Of a DNA stretch of 64,000 nucleotides, positions 45,356 to 53,733 are shown one piece after another. A program made the position numbers and the translations under genes. Position 1 is the stretch's first letter; each line of letters begins with the position of its first letter. Under the pieces are notes generated by a model. That model had not been told where the DNA came from and did no database searches. It worked only from the letters and a program-made list of their open reading frames with translations. The DNA comes from a bacterium (GTDB lineage: Bacteria > BMS3Abin14), in contig CP070719.1 of assembly GCA_020350725.1 (NCBI GenBank), positions 2,380,616 to 2,444,615 on the forward strand, written 5' to 3'.

Positions 45356-46690
45356 CTATTTCAGGTATCCCCACTCCTTCAGCCGCCCTCTGGCATATGT
45401 CGCGTTCTCACCGCTGTCGACCTTTTTCAGGTAGCGGACATAGTGATCGGCGGACTCTTTCCTGTTGCCCATCTTCTCCAATGAGAATCCCTTGTAGAAG
45501 AGGGTGTTGGGATTTCCAGGCAGGACCTTCTCGTAGCCGGAAAAGCTTTCAAAAGCGCTGCCGTAATCCTTCAGCCTCAACCGGGCAATCCCCATGACGT
45601 GGAGGGCCTGGGGTTCGGTGGGATAGGCAGCGGTGGCATCCTGGGCGAATTTTGCGGCAGACGCAGGCCGGTCCAGGGCCAGCTGGCATTTGGCCATCAT
45701 GAGCAGGCCCGCATAATCGCCAGGGGCGTGACGAAGGGCTTCCCCGTAATGGCCCTCCGCCTCAGTGTATCGTTTTCTCATCATGGATCGATCACCCTCC
45801 TGCATTCCCTCGATGGCAGCCTTCTTTGCCCGAAGCGGAGCCGTACGGTCCATGTAACGCTCCCTATGTACCGGCAGGTTCCTCGATGAACCGGGCAGGG
45901 TGTTCCGCTTCCGAAGCGAATCCCTGTATCGCTCGTCGCTCATGGGATGGCTGGCGAACATCAGTTCGAGGGCGTTGGGCCTTTTTTTGTGCAGGCTGCG
46001 GAGCATGTCCATGAGATCCGTGTGCCCTTGCGGTCCGTAACCGGCAGCGACCATGTAATCCATGGCAAGGGAATCGGCCTCCCGTTCATTGTCCCTGCTG
46101 TACTTCGCCAGCAAAGCCCCGGCGGCGATGGTACCCAATCCCGCCGCCAGGCTCGCGTATTTCTCATTCTCTCCCCCGGCGTATGCGGCGACCCCGGACA
46201 CGATGAGGGACGTCAGGACTCCCTTGCTCATGCGCTGAGCCGTGTGCCGGGCATTGACGTGCCCCAATTCGTGGCCGATAAGGGCCGCCAACTCGGCCTC
46301 GCTGCCCAGGCCGACCAGGATGCCCCGGGTAATGCCGACACTGCCCGCCGGGAACGTGTAGGCATTGACGTAGGCCGCGTTGAGGGGGACGAAACGGTAG
46401 GGAATGTCCGACCGATGGCTGACACCGGCAAGGGCACGGCCGACGGAGGAGACGTATTCCACCAGGGCCGGATCCTGGACCTGTCCGTAGTCCGAGGAGA
46501 ACTGATGGGGATGGTTGACGCGATCCAGCTCCGCCTCCTCCCTCTCGGACACCAGCATCAGCTGAGACCTTCCCGTGACCGGGTTGACGGCGCAGCCCAC
46601 GAGGACCGTGGTATACGAAAGGGCGGCAAATCGGATGAATTGTCTGCGGGTCAGACCGGCTATATCAATGTGTCGACAGGAATATTTCAT
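45356..46690 (-). CDS. M48 family metalloprotease lipoprotein with C-terminal TPRs (BepA-like)
   Basis: The 444-residue protein carries a zinc-protease domain with HELGH at 140-144 and the third ligand in NEREAD (E204). The C-terminal 150 residues are TPR-like, the layout of BepA, which degrades or assists outer-membrane proteins in the periplasm. The N-terminus has both a twin-arginine stretch (TRRQFIRFAA, 14-23) and a lipobox (VLVGC, C33), so export as a lipoprotein, perhaps through Tat, is likely. The start at 46690 lies downstream of the NtrY-set leader in the opposite direction. Function is inferred from family. Confidence 0.9.
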   Translation of the reverse strand: MKYSCRHIDIAGLTRRQFIRFAALSYTTVLVGCAVNPVTGRSQLMLVSEREEAELDRVNHPHQFSSDYGQVQDPALVEYVSSVGRALAGVSHRSDIPYRFVPLNAAYVNAYTFPAGSVGITRGILVGLGSEAELAALIGHELGHVNARHTAQRMSKGVLTSLIVSGVAAYAGGENEKYASLAAGLGTIAAGALLAKYSRDNEREADSLAMDYMVAAGYGPQGHTDLMDMLRSLHKKRPNALELMFASHPMSDERYRDSLRKRNTLPGSSRNLPVHRERYMDRTAPLRAKKAAIEGMQEGDRSMMRKRYTEAEGHYGEALRHAPGDYAGLLMMAKCQLALDRPASAAKFAQDATAAYPTEPQALHVMGIARLRLKDYGSAFESFSGYEKVLPGNPNTLFYKGFSLEKMGNRKESADHYVRYLKKVDSGENATYARGRLKEWGYLK

Positions 46691-46989
46691 CCGCGGACCT
46701 TCAGTCGAGGTTGGGTTGGAAAATTCGATAGGGAAACATCCGTATTATGGATCATGACCTATGGGATCCGACTTTATGTCAGGACTTTCCTTTCCCATCA
46801 GTTTACCTCTCTTTGGAGGAAACAGGAAAGGGGAACATCTCCTTTCCATCCCGCGATTCCCCGATTTCCAATCTCCAATTTCCAATGTCTAATGTCTGAT
46901 TACCTAATCTCTATACCCCATTTCCCTGTGTGGCAGAAATACAACACAATTTTCTTGTTGTCACCGTCCGGAGTGATATAATCGCGAGG
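46691..46989. other. Divergent intergenic gap with repeat phrase
   Basis: The right part (46855-46915) is the repeat phrase CCGATTTCCAATCTCC, TTTCCAATGTCTAATGTC and TGATTACCTAATC. The rest holds a possible AT-rich promoter for one of the two divergent genes, but I cannot name boxes with confidence. Confidence 0.5.
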
Positions 46990-47580
46990 ATGTACGCCCT
47001 CCGGAACAGATATTCCCTGCTGCGCCTGATGGTTCTGAGCCTTCTGACCCTGGGAATCCTGGCGCCCCCCCTCCCGGCCGAAGGTGTGGATCCCTTTATC
47101 CGGTCCATTCAGCTCAGAGAGGGCAACGGGTCGATTTTCCTTTCGGCGGAACTGGACGCTCAGCTGGGCGAGGAGCTCAAGGAAGCCGTGAGAGGGGGTG
47201 TTCCCCTGACCTTCCGTTTCAGGATCAGGCTGACACGGGAGGGATCGATCCTCGGCGAGAAGATGCTGAGAAGCGAGGAACTGATTCACACCCTCCAGTA
47301 CAACCCCGTCAAGCAGTTCTACGTATTTACCGGAGAGGGGTACGGTTCAGCGTTCGAGAGGACGACCAAGGATGAGGAAGAGGCATTTTACTGGATGACC
47401 AATCTTACGGATTGGCCCCTCGTCTCCCTCGATGAGCTCAAGCATAGAATACGGTACAGGGTCCGGGTCATGGCAACCCTCCGCTCGGTGGAATTGCCCT
47501 CGGTCCTCGGTTACCTGTTTTTCTTCACCACCATATTCAATAAGGAAACGGGATGGAAAGAGCTGGACTTCAGCTACTGA
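46990..47580 (+). CDS. Exported DUF4390 protein
   Basis: The 196-residue product has an N-terminal signal peptide (residues about 1-30, a hydrophobic LLRLMVLSLLTLGILAPPLP) and a domain with GNGSIFLSAELDAQL, FRFRIRLTREGSI, QYNPVKQFYVFTGEG and LGYLFFFTTIF, which fits DUF4390. Its role is unknown. It lies 12 bases before the NtrY-type kinase gene, an arrangement I associate with deltaproteobacterial genomes, so it may be a periplasmic or membrane sensor part of that system. The ATG at 46990 is chosen because the longer frame runs into the repeat phrase. Confidence 0.8.
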   Translation: MYALRNRYSLLRLMVLSLLTLGILAPPLPAEGVDPFIRSIQLREGNGSIFLSAELDAQLGEELKEAVRGGVPLTFRFRIRLTREGSILGEKMLRSEELIHTLQYNPVKQFYVFTGEGYGSAFERTTKDEEEAFYWMTNLTDWPLVSLDELKHRIRYRVRVMATLRSVELPSVLGYLFFFTTIFNKETGWKELDFSY

Positions 47581-47592
47581 TCCGGAGTTGAC

Positions 47593-49800
47593 ATGAGATT
47601 GTCGTTTCCGAGATTTGCCGATAACAGGAGCAGGATGATCGCCGTGGCGATCATCCTGGTATTCATCTTCCTCCTGATCTTCCTCGGCGACCGTTATGGT
47701 GATGTCAGGTCAGATGATCCCCGGGGGGGCAATCTCTTTATCTTCTTCCTTATCAACATCAACCTCCTGCTCCTGACTGTCCTGATCGTTCTCCTGACGA
47801 GGAACGCGATCAAGCTCATCTATGAAAGCCGCCGGAGGACCTTCGGTTACCGCCTCAGAACGAGGCTTGTCGTGATCTTCGTCGGGTTCTCCCTCGTTCC
47901 CACCCTTCTCCTTTTTTACGTGGCGACCGGGTTCATCAACGACAGCATTGAATACTGGTTTCACCTCAACCTCGATCGGGTGGTTGAGGGTTCTGTGTCC
48001 ATTTCCCAGGACTACTATTCCACTATGACGGAACGGGTCAAGATCCTGGCGCAGAGGGTAAGCGACCGGATCGGTGTCCTCGAACCGGATGAAAATATAC
48101 TGGAGATCTTTGAAAACCTGAGGAGGGACTACGCGCTGTCGAGCATAGAGATCTACGATGCGGAAGGACAGAGCCTGGTCCGGGCCTGGGACGGTATCAG
48201 CCCACAGGATATCACGGGCAGTCAGGGCGGGCTCGTCCAGAACGCCATCATCGGCAGGGTCGTTGACAGCATCGTCCGTGTCGACAAGGGAGAACTCGTC
48301 AAAGGTGCGGCCCCCATCGCCACGAGGGAAGGGCAGGGTGCGGTTGTCGTATCCATCCACCTGACGGAGACAGTGAGGACAAAGGCGGACCTCATCACCG
48401 AAACCTACCGGGAATACACCGAGATGAAGCTGCAGAAGGGGCCGATAAGGGCAAACTACCTGGCCTATCTCCTCCTCCTGACGATGCTGATCCTCTTCTC
48501 GGCCTCATGGTTGGGTTTTTACATTGCCAGGGGAATCACGGTTCCAATCGGCCTTCTGGCGGAAGGAACGGAAAGGGTCGCGTCAGGGGACCTGAGCACC
48601 CGGGTCAATATCCAGGCATCGGATGAGATCGGCGTACTGGTGCAGGCCTTCAACCGGATGACGGAACAGCTCCAATCGGGCAGGTCCGATCTGGAAGCCG
48701 CCCACGAGGATCTGCGGGTCGCCTACGCGATCAACGAAGAGAGGAGGGCCTACATCGAGACGGTCCTCCAGAACATCGGAGCGGGAGTGGTGACCATCGA
48801 CATGGCAGGCAGGATAACGACCTTCAACAACGCGGTGGAGAATATCTTCTCCATCCGGGCGGAAGAGGTATTGGGAAAGCGTTACGACAGGCTCCTGAGG
48901 CCCGAACACGGCAGGATCCTCGAGCGGATTCTGAATGAACTGGAGAAGGGCAGGAGAAAAAACGTTCGAAGAGAGGTTCCCCTCGTCTTCAGGGGCGCCG
49001 CCATGGTGCTCTCGCTGAACGTCAGCGCCCTCGAGGACCCCGAAGGGGAAACCATCGGCTTCGTCATCGTTTTGGAGGATATGACGAAGCTGGTCAACGC
49101 CCAGAAAAAAGCCGCCTGGTCAGAGGTGGCCAAACGGATCGCTCACGAGATAAAGAACCCTCTGACGCCCATTAAGCTCTCGGCGGAGAGGATCCGGAGA
49201 AAATTCGCCGAACAGGGCGACAAGGACGTTATCAGGGTCGTCCGAGAGAGCACCGACTCGATCATCCGCGAGGTTGACGCAATGAGGAACCTCGTGGACG
49301 AATTCTCCCGTTTTGCCCGATTGCCGGTGATCCGCTCCGTTCCCAACGATCTCAACGAGGTGGTCCAGGAGGCTCTGGGACCCTATCAGGAAGGACATGC
49401 GGTAGGGAGAAAGATCGACCTGCATCTGGAAGCCGGGCTTCCCCAGGTCAGCTTTGACAGGGAACAGATGAAGAGAGTCCTCGTTAACCTCATTGAGAAT
49501 GCCGTTCGTGCCATTCAGGATCGCGGCGAAGGTGGCGTAGAGGTCTCGACCGGCCTCCTCGGGGATGAGGGCATGGCGGCCGTCGTCGTCGCCGATGAGG
49601 GTGTAGGCATTCCACTGGAGACGAGGGAGAGGATCTTTGACCCCTATTTCAGCACCAAGAACGACGGAATGGGGCTGGGATTGGCCATCGCCATGCGGAT
49701 TGTGGAAGAACACGGCGGGACGATACATTTCGAGGAGAATAACCCGAGGGGAAGCACCTTCGTCGTGAAGATCCCGGTTGATGTCGAGCGGAACGTATAA
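47593..49800 (+). CDS. NtrY-type sensor histidine kinase
   Basis: The 735-residue kinase has four membrane helices (about 15-32, 48-69, 91-113 and 290-315) with a large extracytoplasmic sensor between helices 3 and 4, a HAMP domain (about 316-368), a PAS domain (from about 385), the HisKA domain with the phosphorylated H518 in AHEIKNPLTPIKLS, and an HATPase with DEGVGIP and GMGLGLAIAMRIVEEHGG. This is the NtrY architecture (nitrogen, redox or envelope signalling in various bacteria). The NtrX-type regulator follows 75 bases later. The input signal is unknown. Confidence 0.92.
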   Translation: MRLSFPRFADNRSRMIAVAIILVFIFLLIFLGDRYGDVRSDDPRGGNLFIFFLININLLLLTVLIVLLTRNAIKLIYESRRRTFGYRLRTRLVVIFVGFSLVPTLLLFYVATGFINDSIEYWFHLNLDRVVEGSVSISQDYYSTMTERVKILAQRVSDRIGVLEPDENILEIFENLRRDYALSSIEIYDAEGQSLVRAWDGISPQDITGSQGGLVQNAIIGRVVDSIVRVDKGELVKGAAPIATREGQGAVVVSIHLTETVRTKADLITETYREYTEMKLQKGPIRANYLAYLLLLTMLILFSASWLGFYIARGITVPIGLLAEGTERVASGDLSTRVNIQASDEIGVLVQAFNRMTEQLQSGRSDLEAAHEDLRVAYAINEERRAYIETVLQNIGAGVVTIDMAGRITTFNNAVENIFSIRAEEVLGKRYDRLLRPEHGRILERILNELEKGRRKNVRREVPLVFRGAAMVLSLNVSALEDPEGETIGFVIVLEDMTKLVNAQKKAAWSEVAKRIAHEIKNPLTPIKLSAERIRRKFAEQGDKDVIRVVRESTDSIIREVDAMRNLVDEFSRFARLPVIRSVPNDLNEVVQEALGPYQEGHAVGRKIDLHLEAGLPQVSFDREQMKRVLVNLIENAVRAIQDRGEGGVEVSTGLLGDEGMAAVVVADEGVGIPLETRERIFDPYFSTKNDGMGLGLAIAMRIVEEHGGTIHFEENNPRGSTFVVKIPVDVERNV

Positions 49801-49875
49801 CCCGGATAATCCCGGAAATGGGCCGCTAAGCTCATATCAGGTGGTTACCCAATGATCCAGAGAGGGAAATAGAAG

Positions 49876-51267
49876 ATGAAACTGGACGGAGGCCTGATCC
49901 TGGTGGTGGATGATGAAAAGAGGGTGCGGGACAGCGTCAGGGTCATTCTTGAGGACGAGGGTTTCTCGGTCCTGGAAGCTCAGGACGGCGAAACGGCCTT
50001 CACCAGGATCGCCATGGAAAGCCCCGACGTGGTCCTCCTCGATATCTGGATGCCAGGGATCGACGGACTCGATGTCCTCAAGGTCATAAAGGAACAGGAT
50101 GAAAGCCTGCCCGTCGTCATCATGTCCGGGCACGGGAACATCGAGTCGGCCGTGAAGGCCACAAAACTGGGGGCCTACGATTTCCTTGAAAAACCTCTAT
50201 CCATAGACCGCTTGACCCTGGTCCTGCGCAACGCCCTCAATCAGAGGAACCTGCTGGAGGAGAACCGTGCCCTCCGTGACGCGCAGGAGACGGGCAGGGA
50301 CCACATCGGCGGGACCTCGCCGGCCATCAGGGATATTCTGGAACACGTGGAGGTCGTGGCGCCGACGAACGCTTCCATCCTGATCACCGGGGAGAACGGG
50401 ACGGGAAAGGAGCTTCTGGCCAAAGAGATCCATGCAAAGTCCAGAAGGCGCACGGGTCCCTTTGCTGCGGTGAACTGTGCCGCTATCCCTGAAACGCTTA
50501 TTGAGAGCGAGCTGTTCGGTCACGAGAGGGGAGCTTTTACCGGGGCTACCTCCAGAAAGATGGGCAGGTTCGACCTCGCCCATAATGGGACACTTTTCCT
50601 TGACGAGGTGGGGGACATGAACGTGGCCACGCAGGCGAAGATCCTCCGCGTCCTGGAGGAGAAGGCCTTCCAGCGGGTGGGAGGAAACCGGGATATAGTG
50701 ATCGATGTCCGGATCATTGCGGCGACCAACCGCGATCTTGAGGAGATGATCCGGGAGGGGACCTTCAGAGAGGACCTCTATTTCCGTCTCAACGTCTTCC
50801 CCTTTTACCTTCCACCCCTGAGGGAAAGAAGGGATGACATCCCCAGCCTTCTGGAGAAGTTCCTTCGGGATTACTCCCTGCTTTACGGCAAAAAGGGAAT
50901 CGTCTTCTCACCGGCGGCGCTCGAGGCGTTGAGGGGCTATTACTGGCCCGGTAATGTCAGGGAACTTCGAAACGTGGTCGAGAGACTGGTGATCCTCGCC
51001 CGGGAGGACACGATCGACCTCGATCTGATCCCTCTGTCCATCAAGGAGACGGAACCACCGGAGGCGCCGCAGGTCCTCCACGACGACCTGCCCGATTATC
51101 GTAAAGCGAAGGAGAGGTTCGAAAGGGAGTTCCTGTCCAGCTGGCTGGCGAAGAACGACTGGAACATTACCAAGACCTCCGAGCAGGTCGGCCTGGAGAG
51201 AAGCAATCTCCACCGTAAGATCAAGCAGCTCGGGCTGATCAATCCCGAGAAGGGGAGTCGGGTATAA
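49876..51267 (+). CDS. NtrX/NtrC-type sigma-54-dependent response regulator
   Basis: The 463-residue regulator has a receiver with phosphoacceptor D56 (LLDIWMPGIDG), an AAA+ domain with Walker A GENGTGKE at 172-179, the GAFTGA loop at 219-224 that contacts sigma-54, Walker B LFLDEVGD, and a C-terminal Fis-like helix-turn-helix (WNITKTSEQVGLERSNLHRK). All functional motifs are intact, so it should activate sigma-54 promoters on phosphorylation by the preceding kinase. No clear sigma-54 promoter stands out in the window. The aminopeptidase start overlaps its stop (TAATG). Confidence 0.94.
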   Translation: MKLDGGLILVVDDEKRVRDSVRVILEDEGFSVLEAQDGETAFTRIAMESPDVVLLDIWMPGIDGLDVLKVIKEQDESLPVVIMSGHGNIESAVKATKLGAYDFLEKPLSIDRLTLVLRNALNQRNLLEENRALRDAQETGRDHIGGTSPAIRDILEHVEVVAPTNASILITGENGTGKELLAKEIHAKSRRRTGPFAAVNCAAIPETLIESELFGHERGAFTGATSRKMGRFDLAHNGTLFLDEVGDMNVATQAKILRVLEEKAFQRVGGNRDIVIDVRIIAATNRDLEEMIREGTFREDLYFRLNVFPFYLPPLRERRDDIPSLLEKFLRDYSLLYGKKGIVFSPAALEALRGYYWPGNVRELRNVVERLVILAREDTIDLDLIPLSIKETEPPEAPQVLHDDLPDYRKAKERFEREFLSSWLAKNDWNITKTSEQVGLERSNLHRKIKQLGLINPEKGSRV

Positions 51268-52373
51268 TGAATCCCGCCGGAGACCTGAGAGAGGCGGTCC
51301 GGTCACTCCTGGAGGACAATCTGGGGCTCAGGAGAGGGGAGCGTCTCCTGCTCCTCGGTGACCACGGCGAGGACGTCCCGGAGGTGGATCTGGCGGCTGA
51401 TGTGTCCGGCATCCTGGCCGACCTGCATCCCGAGACTACCGCTTTGATATACCCTTCCACGGGCAGGAGCGGCATCGAACCGCCCAAGGAGGCATGGGAG
51501 GCTGCCTTCGGACCGGAGGCGGTCTCCCGTTTCGAGGAGGGCGGGCTTCTGGATCGCCTTATCGGCAAGAGGGCGGACGGTGACGACCTGGCCAGAGCGG
51601 AGGAGATCGCGGCCGTTTCCGATGCCGTGGACGCTGTTGTTGCCCTGGCCTACCATTCCACGAGCCACACGTTGTTCAGGAGGCTGCTCACTGTCTCCTC
51701 CGGGGTCAGGTACGCCAGCATGCCCCATTTCCACCGGGACATGTTCTTTGGATCCATGAGGGTAAACTGGCATGAACTGGCCCTGTCCACCAGAACCCTC
51801 GCCCGGGCCATGGAGGGTGTGGACCATTTCGAGATAGGGTCAGGCAACGGAACGTCGCTGACCCTGTCCGCGACGGGAAGACATCTGAAGACGGACGACG
51901 GGATCCTCACCGAACCGGGGGCCTGGGGTAATCTTCCCGCCGGCGAGGTCTTCCTGGCCCCACTTGAGGGGACGGCGGAGGGGATCCTGGTCCTGGAGTG
52001 GGGACCGTCGGCAAAGCTGTCGTCACCCCTCACCGTCGAGATAAGGGCGGGACGGGCGGTTTCCGTGTCCGGGGAGAACGGAGATACCGTCCGATGGCTC
52101 GAGGGACTTCTGGCGGCCCACCCGGAAAACAGAAACGTTGCCGAACTCGGCATCGGCACCAATCCCAGGGCCACCCGCCCGGACAGCATCCTGGAATCGG
52201 AGAAGATCCTCGGTACCGTCCACGTCGCTTTCGGCGACAACCACAATTTCGGCGGTAAGGTCGTCGCGCCGTTCCATCTGGACTTCGTCGTCTACGGGGC
52301 GACCCTGGTGGCGGTCTGGGAGTCCGGTGGCGGGCGGAGGGTCATCCTCAGTGAAGGAGATCCGGGCTGGTGA
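51267..52373 (+). CDS. M29-like aminopeptidase
   Basis: The 368-residue protein resembles thermophilic aminopeptidases of the M29 type (leucyl aminopeptidase T-like): SHTLFRRLLTVSSGVRYASM, VDHFEIGSGNGTSLTLSATG, LPAGEVFLAPLEGTAEGIL and a C-terminal HVAFGDNHNFGGK with a histidine and aspartate pair (HLDF) suitable for metal binding. It would cleave N-terminal residues from peptides with divalent metal. It starts inside the stop of the NtrX-type gene, so it is part of that operon, though the link in function is unclear. No signal peptide is seen. Confidence 0.85.
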   Translation: MNPAGDLREAVRSLLEDNLGLRRGERLLLLGDHGEDVPEVDLAADVSGILADLHPETTALIYPSTGRSGIEPPKEAWEAAFGPEAVSRFEEGGLLDRLIGKRADGDDLARAEEIAAVSDAVDAVVALAYHSTSHTLFRRLLTVSSGVRYASMPHFHRDMFFGSMRVNWHELALSTRTLARAMEGVDHFEIGSGNGTSLTLSATGRHLKTDDGILTEPGAWGNLPAGEVFLAPLEGTAEGILVLEWGPSAKLSSPLTVEIRAGRAVSVSGENGDTVRWLEGLLAAHPENRNVAELGIGTNPRATRPDSILESEKILGTVHVAFGDNHNFGGKVVAPFHLDFVVYGATLVAVWESGGGRRVILSEGDPGW

Positions 52374-52587
52374 CAGGAAACCTCCAATGTCCAGCGTCCA
52401 GGGTCCAACGGGGATTTCTTCGTTTCGGAGTACCGGGATGTCGACGGAAGAGGGGAAGGCCTTAAACCGCGGCAGAGTTAAAAGGGGATCACCCTGTGGA
52501 TCCTGGATTATGGTCTGAATCCCTGAAACCTGAGATCTGGAACCGCTTGCAATAAACGAACCCGGGGGGGAAGGAAAGGAGAATGTC
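52374..52587. repeat. Intergenic gap with repeat phrases
   Basis: ATGTCCAGCGTCCAGGGTCC at 52388-52407 belongs to the GTCCAG repeat family, and ATCCTGGATTATGGTCTG and CCTGAAACCTGAGATCTGG at 52500-52540 resemble the other phrases. A GGAAAGGAG ribosome binding site precedes the next gene. Confidence 0.7.
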
Positions 52588-53733
52588 ATGAAGGCGAGAA
52601 CATCCCGTTTGTTGATCGGCCTGATCCTCATCGGCACATTGGTCAGGCCGTCCGCGGCTGAAGCGGCCGAACCCTACCGAATAGGGGCTGCGTTCGCTCT
52701 CACGGGCCCGGCGGCCATGATCGGCGATCCGTCGGCCAAGATCGCCGAGATGCTCCTGGATGAGATCAACGCTTCCGGCGGCGTGGGCGGACATCCCATC
52801 GAACTGATCACCTACGATACGGCGTCGGATCCAACCAAGGCCGTCACCGTCATCCGTCGGCTGGTTGAGAAGGATAATGTCCTCGCTGTGATCGGCCCCA
52901 CGACCACAGGATCAGCCATGGCATCGATAAAATTCATCCAGGATAGTGAGATCCCCATGGTGGCCTGCGTGGGCGGGTCCCCCGTGGTTATCCCGGTGAA
53001 GAAATGGGTCTTCAAGACCCCCCAGACGGATATTCTCGCCGTGGAGCGGCTCTATGACTATTTCGCCCGGGAAGGGATCAAGAAGATCGCCCTGCTCACC
53101 TCAGCCGGCGGGTTTGGGGATTCGGGGAAAAAGGCTCTCCAGGCCCAGGCGGTTCCCCTTGGGTTCACCGTGGTCGCAGACGAAAGGTATAACGACAAGG
53201 ACACCAACATGACCGCTCAGCTGACCTCGATCCGGGGGACGGACGCCCAGGCCATCGTCGTCTGGGGCGTAGGACCCGCTCCGGCCATCATCTGCAAGAA
53301 CGCCAAGCAGCTGGGTATCACGACTCCCATTTTCATGAGCCACGGCCTTGCCGATCCCAGCTTTATCAAGCTTGCCGGCGATGCCGCGGAAGGCGTCATG
53401 ATGCCTGCCAGCCGCTTCATTGTTGCGGAAAAGCTGGCCGACGAAGACCCCCACAAGGCCTTCCTGGTCAAGGTAAAGAGGACTTACGAAGGGAAATACG
53501 GTCCCGTCAGCACCCACACGGGATACGCCTACGATGCACTCAGGATCATCGAGATGGCCCTCAAGGAGGCCGGAGGGGATCGTGCCAAGCTCCGGGATGC
53601 CATCGAAAGGACCCGGAATTACATAGGGATCAATGGGACATTCAACATGTCGGCGGAAGATCACAACGGTCTGACGAAGGATTCCCTCATCATGGTCAAG
53701 GTTGAAAAAGGAGATTGGGTGATTGTGCCCTAG
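52588..53733 (+). CDS. ABC transporter substrate-binding protein (branched-chain amino acid type)
   Basis: The 381-residue exported protein has a signal peptide (about 1-27, LLIGLILIGTLVRPSAAEAA) and a periplasmic-binding fold of the LivK/type I family (IGAAFALTGPAAMIGDPSAK; INASGGVGGHPIELITYD; GPTTTGSAMASIKFIQD; HTGYAYDALRIIEMAL). Such proteins bind branched-chain amino acids, aromatic acids or amides. No permease or ATPase genes follow. Instead its end overlaps iorA, so its ligand may be an aromatic acid or amino acid used by the indolepyruvate oxidoreductase. This is inference from neighbourhood. Confidence 0.9.
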   Translation: MKARTSRLLIGLILIGTLVRPSAAEAAEPYRIGAAFALTGPAAMIGDPSAKIAEMLLDEINASGGVGGHPIELITYDTASDPTKAVTVIRRLVEKDNVLAVIGPTTTGSAMASIKFIQDSEIPMVACVGGSPVVIPVKKWVFKTPQTDILAVERLYDYFAREGIKKIALLTSAGGFGDSGKKALQAQAVPLGFTVVADERYNDKDTNMTAQLTSIRGTDAQAIVVWGVGPAPAIICKNAKQLGITTPIFMSHGLADPSFIKLAGDAAEGVMMPASRFIVAEKLADEDPHKAFLVKVKRTYEGKYGPVSTHTGYAYDALRIIEMALKEAGGDRAKLRDAIERTRNYIGINGTFNMSAEDHNGLTKDSLIMVKVEKGDWVIVP

